64,000 bases of DNA, from NCBI RefSeq assembly GCF_011683955.1, contig NZ_JAAQPI010000027.1, positions 1-64,000 of the forward strand, written 5' to 3'. The notes below the pieces were generated by a model. The model was not told where the DNA came from. It made no database searches and saw nothing but the letters and a program-made list of their open reading frames with translations. The stretch's first letter is position 1. Each line of letters starts with the position of its first letter. Positions 25,557 through 33,269 of the stretch are shown piece by piece. This stretch comes from Pseudomaricurvus alkylphenolicus (GTDB lineage: Bacteria; Pseudomonadota; Gammaproteobacteria; Pseudomonadales; Cellvibrionaceae). The position numbers and the translations under genes are program-made.

Positions 25557-25981
25557 TAGGCATTAATGTAGATTGGAAAACCATCGCCGCTCTAACCGGT
25601 AGCGGTATCGTTGTTTATTTCCTGGTAAAGAGTGAAGGAAAGCAGGCCGTTGCCGCCGTGAAAGAAACGCTGGACCATGCCGGTGATATTCTGGATCCGA
25701 CCGCGCCCACCAATGCGGTGTACCAGGGCACCAGCCAAGTCGTTGATATTTTGGATGATGGCGTCGACAACGATTCCAATACCGTAGGGACCGCCGTGCA
25801 TACGCTGGTGGAAAACATCGACGGCGACGCGATCAATCCCGCGTCGAGTGAAAACGTGGTTTACCAGGGCGTTAACACCATGACCGAGTGGATCACTGGC
25901 GATGATCGCCCGTTCGGTGTGCAGCTCTATGAGTGGTTTAACGATGACATGACCGCCGCGAATCCGCCGCAGGTGCTGTAA
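25553..25981 (+). CDS. Provirus 1 membrane protein with internal repeat
   Basis: 142 aa, one N-terminal membrane helix (about 9-26). The rest contains two similar units, DILDPTAPTNAVYQG and DAINPASSENVVYQG, about 45 residues apart. The C-terminal PFGVQLYEWFNDD block is identical in provirus 2. Virion membrane or lysis-related; unknown. Confidence 0.55.
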   Translation: MIGINVDWKTIAALTGSGIVVYFLVKSEGKQAVAAVKETLDHAGDILDPTAPTNAVYQGTSQVVDILDDGVDNDSNTVGTAVHTLVENIDGDAINPASSENVVYQGVNTMTEWITGDDRPFGVQLYEWFNDDMTAANPPQVL

Positions 25982-26301
25982 TGTCGATTGTCGATTGGAT
26001 CAATCCATTTAACAAAGTGGCGGATATCGTTTCCGAAGTCGTTGAAGACAAGGACGCGCGCAACCGGTTAAACCATGAACTCGAAAGCCTGAAGCAACAG
26101 GTGTATATCGTGGAATTGAACACCAAGACCGTGCCCTGGATCGACGCGGTGCACAAGATGGGCCGACAGCTGATCAGCGTTACCAGTCTGATCGCGGGGG
26201 TTGTCCTGGTGTACGTCAATCCGGAAGTGGATCCGCTGACACTGGGGGCGATCCTGGGGCCGGGTGGCATTTACAACGCAGTCAAAGGGAAGGGCAAGTG
26301 A
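25981..26301 (+). CDS. Provirus 1 holin-like protein
   Basis: 106 aa. The N-terminal part (INPFNKVADIVSEVVEDKDA...LNHELESLK) resembles the GTA/phage 3TM holin family; a hydrophobic hairpin follows (LISVTSLIAGVVLVYVN, then LTLGAILGPGGIYNAV). It sits just after the muramidase-like gene and before a spanin-like gene, so this end is probably the lysis module. Confidence 0.6.
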   Translation: MSIVDWINPFNKVADIVSEVVEDKDARNRLNHELESLKQQVYIVELNTKTVPWIDAVHKMGRQLISVTSLIAGVVLVYVNPEVDPLTLGAILGPGGIYNAVKGKGK

Positions 26302-26492
26302 CCGATCAAATCATATCAACCATATTGGTTTCGGTGGCCACTGGTGTGGTCAGCACTACCGGTACCGTGATCGCGCTGAAGGTGCACATTACCTATTTGC
26401 GCGAAGCGATCGCACGCCATGAGGCCGCGATCACCCGGGCACACGCTCGCATTGATACGATCGAGCGTCACCGGTCACTGGAGACCTGTTAA
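26298..26492 (+). CDS. Provirus 1 small membrane/coiled-coil protein, possible spanin
   Basis: 64 aa: N-terminal membrane helix then a helical segment (YLREAIARHEAAITRAHARI) nearly identical in provirus 2. The plan matches a minimal inner-membrane spanin, but size is small and no lipoprotein partner is seen. Convergent with and overlapping the next gene by 4 bp. Confidence 0.5.
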   Translation: MTDQIISTILVSVATGVVSTTGTVIALKVHITYLREAIARHEAAITRAHARIDTIERHRSLETC

Positions 26493-26983
26493 CAGCCGTC
26501 GTGTCTAAACCACTGACGCCGCTTTCGCACCTGGTGGCTCAGTGGGTTTTCTTTCTCCAGTTCCTTTTGCATCTCCGCATGAATGGGCCGCACTTTGGTC
26601 AGTTCGGCAAACGTCAGCTGTGGGGAGATCTCCCGCAGGCCTTTCTCGGCTTTCGCCATAAAATCCATGGTCCCGTACCACTGACGCGCTACCCATTGGC
26701 TCTGCTGGATCTGGGCGTGTGTGAGGGGTTCGCGATCGAGGGGCGTGTGTAGCTTGTCGCCGCGAAAGTACATGGATTTGGGCCAGCTGCTGGGCATGAT
26801 CCGGCGCTCGGCCAGGGCTCTGAGGTGGGCCAGTTCGGCCGGTCGTGGGGTTTGGGTACCGGCCTGATAGCGGGCGGCGGTGCTCCTGGAGCAGCCCAGT
26901 ATCTGTATCAGCTGTTCGGTGTCGAAGGCGTCAACGGGGTTGTCAGTGAGGCTCGGTAGGGGTTCCAGACGCATTTTTTTCAA
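26489..26983 (-). CDS. Provirus 1 edge regulator (DUF3653-like HTH protein)
   Basis: 164 aa. N-terminal helix-turn-helix (LIQILGCSRSTAARYQAGTQ) followed by RRIMPSSWPKSMYFRGDKLHTP and a helical C-terminal part ending HDGC. The same plan and terminal GC occur at 38362-38820 and 39212-39709. The family is found in phages that use dif sites. It stands alone at the right edge, 126 bp from the recombination site, so control of integration, excision or late genes is plausible. Confidence 0.65.
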   Translation of the reverse strand: MKKMRLEPLPSLTDNPVDAFDTEQLIQILGCSRSTAARYQAGTQTPRPAELAHLRALAERRIMPSSWPKSMYFRGDKLHTPLDREPLTHAQIQQSQWVARQWYGTMDFMAKAEKGLREISPQLTFAELTKVRPIHAEMQKELEKENPLSHQVRKRRQWFRHDGC

Positions 26984-27109
26984 TCCTTTTAGAATAATTC
27001 GAACCTAAAAGTTTATCTAATATGCGATCCAGTCATTAGAAGCTGATCAAATAATGGTCGTTTTGGGAGCCTGTGGGCCAGGGGTTGCACCGCAGTCTGG
27101 ACGGTGTCA

Positions 27110-27137
27110 ATTTTACATAATATACATTATGAACGTT
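27110..27137 (-). other. dif-like XerCD site 2 (junction between proviruses)
   Basis: Minus strand: XerC-side arm AACGTTCATAA, centre TGTATA, XerD arm TTATGTAAAAT (one mismatch to dif). It separates the two proviruses with no chromosomal DNA between them. Confidence 0.8.
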
Positions 27138-27183
27138 AAAGGAATAACAGAAATCCCTTTAATATCAATGAGTTATAAAATTC

Positions 27184-27205
27184 ACGTGACGACAAATTGT
27201 CACGT
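27184..27205 (-). terminator. Possible terminator of provirus 2 repressor
   Basis: ACGTGAC/GTCACGT hairpin just after the repressor stop, followed on the minus strand by GAATTTTA. The T-run is short. Confidence 0.4.
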
Positions 27206-27216
27206 ATAGGAAGTTT

Positions 27217-27567
27217 TTAGGCTGCGCGCTCTTTGTCTTTCGCCATGGCCTTCTCGGCGGCCTCAATCTCGTCTTTTTTGTACTCTGCGACCATGTCAAG
27301 AATGCTCTGTTGAGCCGCTTCTGATGTCGAGTTTAGAGACCGTTCCAGCTCGATTCCTGCAAGGATGAATTCTTCTGGCAAGCCCAGTATTTCTGCGGCT
27401 TTCACGGCAGTTTCATTGCTCATGATTGCCCCTTTCTTTCGCCACTTACTGACGGTTTGATGAGTGACTTCCAGCATCTGGGCGACACGATAATCGGACC
27501 AGCCTTTCCAGTCATTGAGGCGGTCCACAATGGCGATTGTGGTGAGCATTTGAGAGTCCGTGAGCAT
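27217..27567 (-). CDS. Provirus 2 helix-turn-helix repressor (DUF3693-like)
   Basis: 116 aa. Helix-turn-helix in GWSDYRVAQMLEVTHQTVSK, then WRKKGAIMSNETAVKAAEILG, aligned in layout with the provirus 1 repressor but with a different recognition helix (THQTVSKWR against STSTINGWR). The C-terminal half is an acidic helix rich in Lys/Glu. It is divergent from the early operon, and three similar sequence boxes lie just upstream of its start. Confidence 0.75.
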   Translation of the reverse strand: MLTDSQMLTTIAIVDRLNDWKGWSDYRVAQMLEVTHQTVSKWRKKGAIMSNETAVKAAEILGLPEEFILAGIELERSLNSTSEAAQQSILDMVAEYKKDEIEAAEKAMAKDKERAA

Positions 27568-27608
27568 AGAACTTTTGTTTATTAAGGATAGTGAGATAGA
27601 GGGTCATT

Positions 27609-27657
27609 GCAACCACTGGTCGCTCAGCCACTGGTTGCGCATGCGTCCGGTGGTTGC
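27609..27657. promoter_or_regulatory. Triple operator-like boxes, provirus 2
   Basis: GCAACCACTGG (27609-27619), and on the other strand GCAACCAGTGG (27628-27638) and GCAACCACCGG (27647-27657), each starting exactly 19 bp after the last. They lie 42-90 bp upstream of the repressor start, between the divergent operons, and are absent from provirus 1. Confidence 0.6.
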
Positions 27658-27726
27658 GTAGTCTCTTTCCTGTCCTTCGCTGAGTCCGTGAGCAAGTTCT
27701 CTGCAAGGGATGCCAGACCCCATGGC

Positions 27727-27753
27727 GGCCGGTAAGGGTAGCTCCCCCCGGCC
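27727..27753 (+). promoter_or_regulatory. Conserved leader hairpin, provirus 2
   Basis: Same GGCCGG...CCGGCC sequence, including the loop, as 16266-16292. Lies 46 bp before the first early gene. Confidence 0.45.
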
Positions 27754-27798
27754 TTTCTAACCCTGGGGCGGCTTTACCAACAACATGGGACTGGAATT

Positions 27799-28023
27799 AT
27801 GACTGAAGATACCTGTACGCCAACTGAACAACATCTCGAAATGCGCGCGGAGTTAACCGACTCTGAATACAACGCGCTCTCTCTGTTTTTCTTCAAGCTG
27901 TCACCCACCGACCTGGTAGAGATCATGGGTGACGATCGCGAGCTTATCGACGAGTGCCACAAAGCCATTATGCAGATTGAAGGCGGCCTTGAATTGGCTA
28001 CCCTGCAGGAGGTGGCAGCGTGA
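27799..28023 (+). CDS. Provirus 2 early protein A, unknown
   Basis: 74 aa, acidic, helical (LTDSEYNALSLFFFKLSPTD). No family recognised and no clear likeness to the provirus 1 early protein apart from a short TCT-EQ start. Overlaps the next gene by 4 bp. Confidence 0.55.
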   Translation: MTEDTCTPTEQHLEMRAELTDSEYNALSLFFFKLSPTDLVEIMGDDRELIDECHKAIMQIEGGLELATLQEVAA

Positions 28024-28217
28024 GCGACAAAGTCACCATCGAAGTTGAAATGACTGAGCAAGAGGCCGTGGCCTTTGCAAATTTTCTCAAGCGCGCTGGA
28101 CGTGAAGCATATCGCCCCTACGCCAATCAATGGGTAGAAGACGATGCAGAAAACATGTTCTGGGCGGGGCGGCAGATCGAAGACGCATTGCACCGAAATG
28201 GCATTCAGCCTCGATGA
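28020..28217 (+). CDS. Provirus 2 early protein B, unknown
   Basis: 65 aa from a GTG (GTGAGC) overlapping the previous TGA. Acidic, with MTEQEAVAFANFLKRAGREA. Absent from provirus 1. Its TGA overlaps the ATG of the initiator gene. Confidence 0.55.
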   Translation: MSDKVTIEVEMTEQEAVAFANFLKRAGREAYRPYANQWVEDDAENMFWAGRQIEDALHRNGIQPR

Positions 28218-28927
28218 CGGAAATCACCGGCAACCGCTGCGGCCACGACCCCGCGTTTCTACGCCACTGTAAGATCGTAAAACACGGGCGTGGTGGTCAG
28301 CCGCAGGTGCTGGGTGTGATTTCTTCTTACCTGCAAAACGCCGCCCTGCATCGCAACCGCTTAAAATCCTGGCAAAACATGAACGACACCGGGCGCGGTC
28401 GCCGCTCCGAAATTCGTGAAGCCATGATGGCGGTAATGCAGTATTTGTTCGCCAGTGATTTCAAACTTGATAGCCGCCGCTGCGCCCGTCGCACTGAAGA
28501 CGGTTTTCACATTGCCCCCGACGCGAAATTGATCGCGACCGATGTTTCCAAGTCCAAAGCCTGGAAGGGCAAACCAGCGCTCTCCGAAGGCCGCGTGCGA
28601 ACGATCCTGACCGAGTTTCGCCGTTGCGGTTACATTCAGCTTTCGCACCAGGAAAAGCGCCACAAGGCGACCGGTGACTGGGAGAGCAGCCCCAAGGTCA
28701 TCCAGTTCACCAAGCGCTTTTTCATCGAGCTAGGTGGTAGGAAACTGTGGCGCTCTATCGCCAAGCTCGGTACCGATCGCGCAGAACGTCTGCTGAAAAA
28801 GTACCGGCAACTGGACGAAGCCACCGCCAGCGCCATGATGCGCGCCTACTTCACCCTCAACGGCATTTTCACCCCGAACCAGTACAAAAACCGGCCGCCC
28901 GATCGGCGACCCATACCTCTCATCTGA
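28214..28927 (+). CDS. Provirus 2 replication initiator, winged-helix RepA-like
   Basis: 237 aa from the ATG at 28214 (ATGA overlap); longer upstream frames are shadows. Same blocks as provirus 1: EITGNRCGH-P, GRGRRSEIREAM, LSEGRVRTILTEFRRCGYIQ, SSPKVIQFTKRFFIELGG and PPDRRPIPLI at the end. The DNA 28727-28765 is identical over 39 nt to 17088-17126 although flanking codons differ. Winged-helix initiator; no rolling-circle motif visible. Confidence 0.6.
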   Translation: MTEITGNRCGHDPAFLRHCKIVKHGRGGQPQVLGVISSYLQNAALHRNRLKSWQNMNDTGRGRRSEIREAMMAVMQYLFASDFKLDSRRCARRTEDGFHIAPDAKLIATDVSKSKAWKGKPALSEGRVRTILTEFRRCGYIQLSHQEKRHKATGDWESSPKVIQFTKRFFIELGGRKLWRSIAKLGTDRAERLLKKYRQLDEATASAMMRAYFTLNGIFTPNQYKNRPPDRRPIPLI

Positions 28928-28953
28928 TTTCACCCTAAGTACGTCAACTGCTT

Positions 28954-28979
28954 AGCGGCCCACTGTGGCCGCTTTTTTT
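28954..28979 (+). terminator. Intrinsic terminator after initiator gene, provirus 2
   Basis: AGCGGCC/GGCCGCT hairpin and seven T, the counterpart of 17309-17335. Confidence 0.9.
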
Positions 28980-28984
28980 ATTTC

Positions 28985-29363
28985 ACCAGGTGTTTCACCG
29001 TCTTTACCGCTAAAACCGCTCTACGGGCCTGAGAATCGGCCTTACGTACCCCGTTTTATCCCCAGATTCTGTGGATAAGGCAGTGGGTAAGGCCTGCATG
29101 GGGAAAAATAGTTCCGTTAAGTCCAATACCCCTAAGTCCCCACCATTACCCACGATACTTACGTATAGGATTAACCCTCTATTAAGCCAGCAAGCTGTCT
29201 TAATACTGATATCACCTTACGGTGATCAAAAAATGCCCGCGCAAGCGCGGATGACTCTTTGTTGGTGCCAGGTTCGAGACCTGTACCAGGTAGAAACGCC
29301 ATCGGGTCGGAGATGACGAGGGCAAGGGTTAATCAGTGATTAACTGGTCAGAATCGGAGAGAT
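28985..29363. other. Origin-like structured non-coding region, provirus 2
   Basis: DnaA-box-like TTATCCCCA (29056-29064) and TGTGGATAA (29070-29078). Hairpins at 29181-29204, 29211-29226 and CCGCGC-AA-GCGCGG (29237-29250), where both sides of the stem changed relative to provirus 1 so pairing is kept. GTTAATCA-G-TGATTAAC (29328-29344) likewise keeps its symmetry. No gene fits. Confidence 0.6.
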
Positions 29364-29392
29364 TTGGACCTGTAGGTCCAATGTGCTATAAC
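29364..29392 (+). promoter_or_regulatory. Candidate late promoter with palindromic operator, provirus 2
   Basis: TTGGAC (29364-29369), 17 bp, TATAAC (29387-29392). The perfect palindrome TTGGACCTGTAGGTCCAA (29364-29381) covers the -35 box. Confidence 0.65.
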
Positions 29393-29442
29393 GACACCGC
29401 CTGGGGTCTGGCTTACTTTCAACCAATCGGAGTAAGCCCAAT

Positions 29443-29826
29443 ATGAATATCCAAAACAAACCTTCCATCGTTTTCACCGCTTCGGTACCTGAGCACGGCA
29501 TCAATGCCGGTACACCAGGTTTTCTCATCCGCGAAGGCGAGCATAGCTGCGAAGTCCGTGTGTTCGGCAAGAATGTCGAGGTGCCCCGTGACACCTTCGG
29601 GTATCCCGCTGCCCCTGCCGCCGTTCAAGAGATTATCCCTGCTGCCGCTCCAGTGGCTCCTGCCGCTGCCCCTGCGGCCGCTCCCGCGCTCCCAGCGCCC
29701 ACACCCCAAGCTGCACCCGTAAATGTCCAGGAAACGGCTCCAGCGGCCTCTCTGGAAGTAGAACCCACACCAGCGGCCCCGGTTCGCTTCTGCCCCAGCT
29801 GCGGCCAAGCCCTGTTTGCGGGCTGA
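29443..29826 (+). CDS. Provirus 2 late protein with C-terminal zinc knuckle
   Basis: 127 aa. The first 50 residues match the provirus 1 protein at 17817. They are followed by an Ala/Pro-rich linker (about 48-105) and a C-terminal CPSCG knuckle, both absent from provirus 1. Looks like addition or loss of a domain between the two viruses. Confidence 0.6.
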   Translation: MNIQNKPSIVFTASVPEHGINAGTPGFLIREGEHSCEVRVFGKNVEVPRDTFGYPAAPAAVQEIIPAAAPVAPAAAPAAAPALPAPTPQAAPVNVQETAPAASLEVEPTPAAPVRFCPSCGQALFAG

Positions 29827-30209
29827 TGGGTTCCCGATCGGTGAGCCGGTCGCACATGACTCAGCACCAGTTTCTCACCGATCCAACTCCGTTCGTGGTG
29901 CTCCATGATGCCCACGTGCGGGATTGGATGCGGCATAAGGCCGAGCAGAGCTACGCCAAGCTAGAACGCGCGGCCAGGATTGCTGAAATGCGAGCCAAGA
30001 TACGCGAGGCAAGAGAGGCTGAGATTGAAGCCAACACCTGGCGTTTCAAAAATTACCTTGCCTGGGGCGTTAACCAGGTTAACCGTTTACTGGATTGGAT
30101 CAGCCATGACTCGAACCGAGATGAAAACCAAAACCGCCGCGGCGAGAAAACTTCTGAAGTCTCCCGCGGCTCTCCTGATGCCGGCACCGGTGAAACAAGT
30201 GATCAGTGA
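29826..30209 (+). CDS. Provirus 2 late protein with MGSRS N-terminus
   Basis: 127 aa. Starts MGSRSVSRS, then VLHDAHVRDW, a helical RAARIAEMRAKIREAREAEI segment missing from provirus 1, and NYLAWGVNQVNRLLDWI. The last 35 residues are hydrophilic and overlap the next gene by 104 bp; the provirus 1 copy stops before that point. Confidence 0.55.
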   Translation: MGSRSVSRSHMTQHQFLTDPTPFVVLHDAHVRDWMRHKAEQSYAKLERAARIAEMRAKIREAREAEIEANTWRFKNYLAWGVNQVNRLLDWISHDSNRDENQNRRGEKTSEVSRGSPDAGTGETSDQ

Positions 30210-30264
30210 TGTCCTGGACGTGGTGGACGCGCTCATCGAGGACGTGACCCATGCCAGCGGCTAA
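30106..30264 (+). CDS. Provirus 2 small protein, unknown
   Basis: 52 aa from the ATG at 30106, exactly the length of 18356-18514. Basic start (RTEMKTKTAAARKLLKSPAA) and acidic end (VLDVVDALIEDV). Conservation of length and charge pattern against a diverged sequence supports translation of this frame rather than the overlapping one. Confidence 0.6.
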   Translation: MTRTEMKTKTAAARKLLKSPAALLMPAPVKQVISDVLDVVDALIEDVTHASG

Positions 30265-30610
30265 AGACGGCCGCAAGCCGGTCGGTACCGCACACTGCAC
30301 CGAGTGCGATTCCGAAGCGGCCTTCTACCAGGTGCAAAAGGGGAAACGAGCCGGTTACCTCTACAAACGTTGTGGCTGTGGTTGCGATCAGTCCAGCGGC
30401 AAGGCCAAGCAACACCGCTGGTTGGCAGAGATGACCGTCACCGGCGATATGCTCCCGCATCCGCTGGCGGAGCCAAAACCCGCAGAACCTACCCCAGAAC
30501 CTACGGAAGAACCCGCACCCGAACCCGCCCCGAACCCCAGACCTAGCAAGGGGTTGGCGGGTTTGCTGTTGTTGGGTTTGGCCGGGCTCGCCGCCGTATT
30601 CATGGCTTAA
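30251..30610 (+). CDS. Provirus 2 zinc-ribbon, Pro/Glu-repeat, membrane-anchored protein
   Basis: 119 aa, same length and three-part plan as 18501-18860: CTECD and CGCGC cysteines, PAEPTPEPTEEPAPEP stalk, C-terminal membrane helix. The ACCTAATAGG motif follows its stop. Confidence 0.6.
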   Translation: MPAAKDGRKPVGTAHCTECDSEAAFYQVQKGKRAGYLYKRCGCGCDQSSGKAKQHRWLAEMTVTGDMLPHPLAEPKPAEPTPEPTEEPAPEPAPNPRPSKGLAGLLLLGLAGLAAVFMA

Positions 30611-30627
30611 CCTAATAGGAAAATTTC

Positions 30628-31164
30628 ATGAGTGAAAAGACCGAAAACACTCCGGCCGTTGAGGAGCAACCGGACGGCCTGGACCATCTGATCGAAGCTG
30701 AGGACGCCGCCGAGCAGGCGGAGCAGCGCGCCCAGCAAGAAGAAAAAGCCAAAGCCGAGCAACCGACCCATGACGACATCGAGCGTGCGAAGGCCTTCGC
30801 CTCACAGCTCAACGGCGCGTTTCTGTTTGGCGTTGACAAGGTGGTCTGCCCGTCGATCGACATTGGGGACCATGTGGACCCATCCGAGGGCGACGCCAAG
30901 CTGTTACCGCTGGCGCTGGCCATGGGTGGTGAAATCCCTACCTGGTTAAAGGAGTTGATCGCCCAGTGGGGCCCCTACGTGGGCGCAGGCCTGTACATGG
31001 GCACCACAATCTACCAGGCGCGTAAGTTGGAACTGGCGGAGCGGGAGAGAGCCGAGAAAGCCGAGCGCGCCCGAGAGCAGCCACAACCGGCACGACAGCC
31101 ACAACCGGAGGGCAGGCGCGAACAATGGGCCGATGGGCCTATGTATCAGATGGGAGGTGAGTAA
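30628..31164 (+). CDS. Provirus 2 acidic membrane protein, unknown
   Basis: 178 aa. Acidic Gln/Glu-rich N-terminal helix, GAFLFGVDKVVCPSIDIGD, one hydrophobic segment (YVGAGLYMGTTIYQARKL) and a Gln/Pro/Arg tail that is about 20 residues longer than in provirus 1. Immediately precedes the ATPase. Confidence 0.55.
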   Translation: MSEKTENTPAVEEQPDGLDHLIEAEDAAEQAEQRAQQEEKAKAEQPTHDDIERAKAFASQLNGAFLFGVDKVVCPSIDIGDHVDPSEGDAKLLPLALAMGGEIPTWLKELIAQWGPYVGAGLYMGTTIYQARKLELAERERAEKAERAREQPQPARQPQPEGRREQWADGPMYQMGGE

Positions 31165-31165
31165 G

Positions 31166-31858
31166 TTGGCTAAGTGCTTAACCGATTACTACGAGCCGCC
31201 GAACGAAGACACCAGTCTTGAAAACCGTCATGTATTCGTCGCTGCCAAAACTGGTGGCGGCAAAAGCCAGGTAATGCGCAATGAAATTGTCCCCGCGAAA
31301 AACGTCCGAGCCGTCTTCTGGGATCCGGATAAAGACCACCGTTGCAACCACTTCAACAACCGGCGTCAATATCTCACGGCGCTGGCCAAGGCTCACAAAG
31401 CCCGCCGTCCCTTTCGAATTGGATGGTCTGGCGATAGCAGTAAGGAAAGCTTCGCTTGGTGGTGTGAATCGGTCTGGGGCGTGCTCGATGGAAAGTTCGA
31501 CACCTGGATCGTCACCGAAGAGCTCGCCGACCTCGACATGCAAAACCGAACCATCCGCCAGTACAACACGCTCAACAAGCGTTCGCGAAAGTATGGCGGA
31601 ATTATGGTTGGGAATACGCAACGCATTCAGGAGGTTCCTAAGACCCTGGTAACACAGTCTGCCGTGGTCTGGATCGGGCAGCATGAGTACCAGGACGCGG
31701 CCTATATCGAGAAAATGACCGGCCTGAAAAAGGCCGATTTGTCAGCGCTGGAGCCTCTTAATTTCTTCAGAAAGGAGAAGGGGGAATGGGTACCGGCGGC
31801 AACCAAATATCGGAAATTCGGTAATTCCAGCGGCAAAAGAAACGAGTTCAAACGCTAA
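31166..31858 (+). CDS. Provirus 2 genome-packaging ATPase
   Basis: 230 aa from a TTG at 31166 with GGAGG 8 bases upstream; an in-frame ATG at 31133 lacks that site. Walker A AAKTGGGKS, Walker B TWIVTEELADL, and FGNSSGKRNEFKR at the end, all as in provirus 1. The first 9 residues are an extra N-terminal extension. Confidence 0.8.
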   Translation: MAKCLTDYYEPPNEDTSLENRHVFVAAKTGGGKSQVMRNEIVPAKNVRAVFWDPDKDHRCNHFNNRRQYLTALAKAHKARRPFRIGWSGDSSKESFAWWCESVWGVLDGKFDTWIVTEELADLDMQNRTIRQYNTLNKRSRKYGGIMVGNTQRIQEVPKTLVTQSAVVWIGQHEYQDAAYIEKMTGLKKADLSALEPLNFFRKEKGEWVPAATKYRKFGNSSGKRNEFKR

Positions 31859-31863
31859 TTTTG

Positions 31864-31874
31864 ACCTAATAGGT
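31864..31874. promoter_or_regulatory. ACCTAATAGGT palindromic motif, provirus 2
   Basis: Identical to the motif after the provirus 1 ATPase, in the same place. A variant ACCTAATAGGA is at 30610-30620. Confidence 0.4.
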
Positions 31875-31968
31875 TAGCGCGTAGGTTCGTTGTTGATCTT
31901 AAATTTTTCCGGCTTGAAATAGGAAAGCGACACAACTGTCTTTCCGAAAATTTCAGCAGGATCAACAC

Positions 31969-32115
31969 ATGAACTCTGTCAACAAAGTTAAAGATCACAT
32001 TGACCCGACGATCGTGGTGTCTGCCGTCGCAGCCTCCATTGTCATCGGGATCGGTGTGTGGGTTGCTCGCCGTGCGGGTATGGGTACCGTCGCCACTGTG
32101 GTGAAAGGCGGTTAA
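31969..32115 (+). CDS. Provirus 2 small membrane protein
   Basis: 48 aa, same length as 20105-20251, with identical DPTIVVSAV and GTVATVVKGG blocks and one membrane helix. Likely virion membrane protein. Confidence 0.7.
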   Translation: MNSVNKVKDHIDPTIVVSAVAASIVIGIGVWVARRAGMGTVATVVKGG

Positions 32116-32142
32116 TTCCAGGACGCATAGGAGCAACGAAAC

Positions 32143-32925
32143 ATGTCACGCAAAATTATCCCTCTACCAAGTTTCACCCAAGTGTCCGCCGGTGCCGATA
32201 CGTCGCTGACGCTACCCGTTGGTGGTAACACCTACGAGCGTATTCTGGTCGAGTATTCCGGTGCGACGCTCGCGCAACTGGAAAATATCGAAGTGCGCCT
32301 GAACGGTGATCCGATTCAACACTTCAAAACCGGCCAGCAGCTGGAGTACATCAACGATTACTACGGTCGCCCGAAAACCTCTGGAATTTTCTCTCTGTGG
32401 GCCATTCGCCCCGAGATGACCAATATCCAGCAACGCCGTATGACCGCCTGGGGAACCCTTAACGTAGATCACCTGAGTATTCACCTGGACGTCGATGGCG
32501 CTGCCACGTCGCCCACTCTGAAGGCTCACGCGATCATCAGCGCACCGCGCCCAATGATCTTTGTCAACAAGGTCAAACAGTTCCCGCACAACTCGGCGGT
32601 GTCTGGCCAGGTGGATATCGACAACATTCCACGTGGACCGCGTATCGTGGCCGCTCACCTGTTCAAATCCGACATTTCCGATGTTGAGATTGAAATGGAC
32701 AACGTGAAGTTCTACGACGCCAGTAAGTCTCTGGCCGAAGCGATCCAGCAGGAAAACGGCCGGGTACCACAAACCGCACAAGCCACCCACATTGACTTCC
32801 TGGGTGACAACGATATCGGTAATGCACTGATCACCGCGAATGCGCGTGACTTCCGTATCAAGCCTACGCTCGATACCTCTGGTGCGACCGACATCTGTGT
32901 GGAATACCTCGATCGGGTGGCATAA
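32143..32925 (+). CDS. Provirus 2 major capsid protein, PM2 P2-like double jelly-roll
   Basis: 260 aa with no length change against provirus 1. Conserved blocks include TLPVGGNTYERI, RLNGDPIQHFKT, WAIRPEM, RRMTAWGT, NIPRGPRI, LFKSDISDVEIEMDNVKFYD and the C-terminal DICVEYLDRVA. Substitutions cluster in short surface-like stretches. PM2 P2-type capsid protein. Confidence 0.88.
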   Translation: MSRKIIPLPSFTQVSAGADTSLTLPVGGNTYERILVEYSGATLAQLENIEVRLNGDPIQHFKTGQQLEYINDYYGRPKTSGIFSLWAIRPEMTNIQQRRMTAWGTLNVDHLSIHLDVDGAATSPTLKAHAIISAPRPMIFVNKVKQFPHNSAVSGQVDIDNIPRGPRIVAAHLFKSDISDVEIEMDNVKFYDASKSLAEAIQQENGRVPQTAQATHIDFLGDNDIGNALITANARDFRIKPTLDTSGATDICVEYLDRVA

Positions 32926-32952
32926 GCCGCCCCCAGTGAACAGGGGGCGACT

Positions 32953-33267
32953 ATGAGTCTACCACTATCGAGTAACGTACCAATCACCAGTCCAATCGAA
33001 CTAGGAGGCGGATGGATGGCAGGGGCAACCGATTTTATGTCCGGCATAATGGACGCCTATTTCACGTTCGAGAATCAACAGCTCGGACTGGAGTTGCAAC
33101 GTGCCGAGATTCAGCAGCAGCGCACACACGATGCGCTCAGCGTGGAGCAACAAGTTAGTGCTACTCGCGCTCAGCAACAGGGTACCGCGCCCGCCAACAG
33201 CAATATGGCAACGTATGCAGTGTTGGGTGTGGCTGCCGTGGCTGTGGTGCTTCTGATGAGGAAGTAA
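32953..33267 (+). CDS. Provirus 2 Gln-rich virion membrane protein
   Basis: 104 aa, same length as 21087-21401. Shared SPIELGGGWMAGATDFMSG, Gln-rich helical middle, C-terminal membrane helix ending LLMRK. Confidence 0.6.
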   Translation: MSLPLSSNVPITSPIELGGGWMAGATDFMSGIMDAYFTFENQQLGLELQRAEIQQQRTHDALSVEQQVSATRAQQQGTAPANSNMATYAVLGVAAVAVVLLMRK

Positions 33268-33269
33268 TC

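Larger units (their letters stand above)
15749..27109 (+). mobile_element. Corticovirus (PM2)-like provirus 1
   Basis: 11.36 kb between two dif-like sites. It holds a leftward repressor, a rightward early gene and initiator, a structured origin-like region, about twenty rightward virion and lysis genes with overlapping stops and starts, and a leftward regulator at the right edge. The major capsid protein is a PM2 P2-type double-jelly-roll protein and the packaging ATPase is next to it. No integrase is encoded. All structural genes appear intact except one lost start codon at 21633. Confidence 0.85.
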
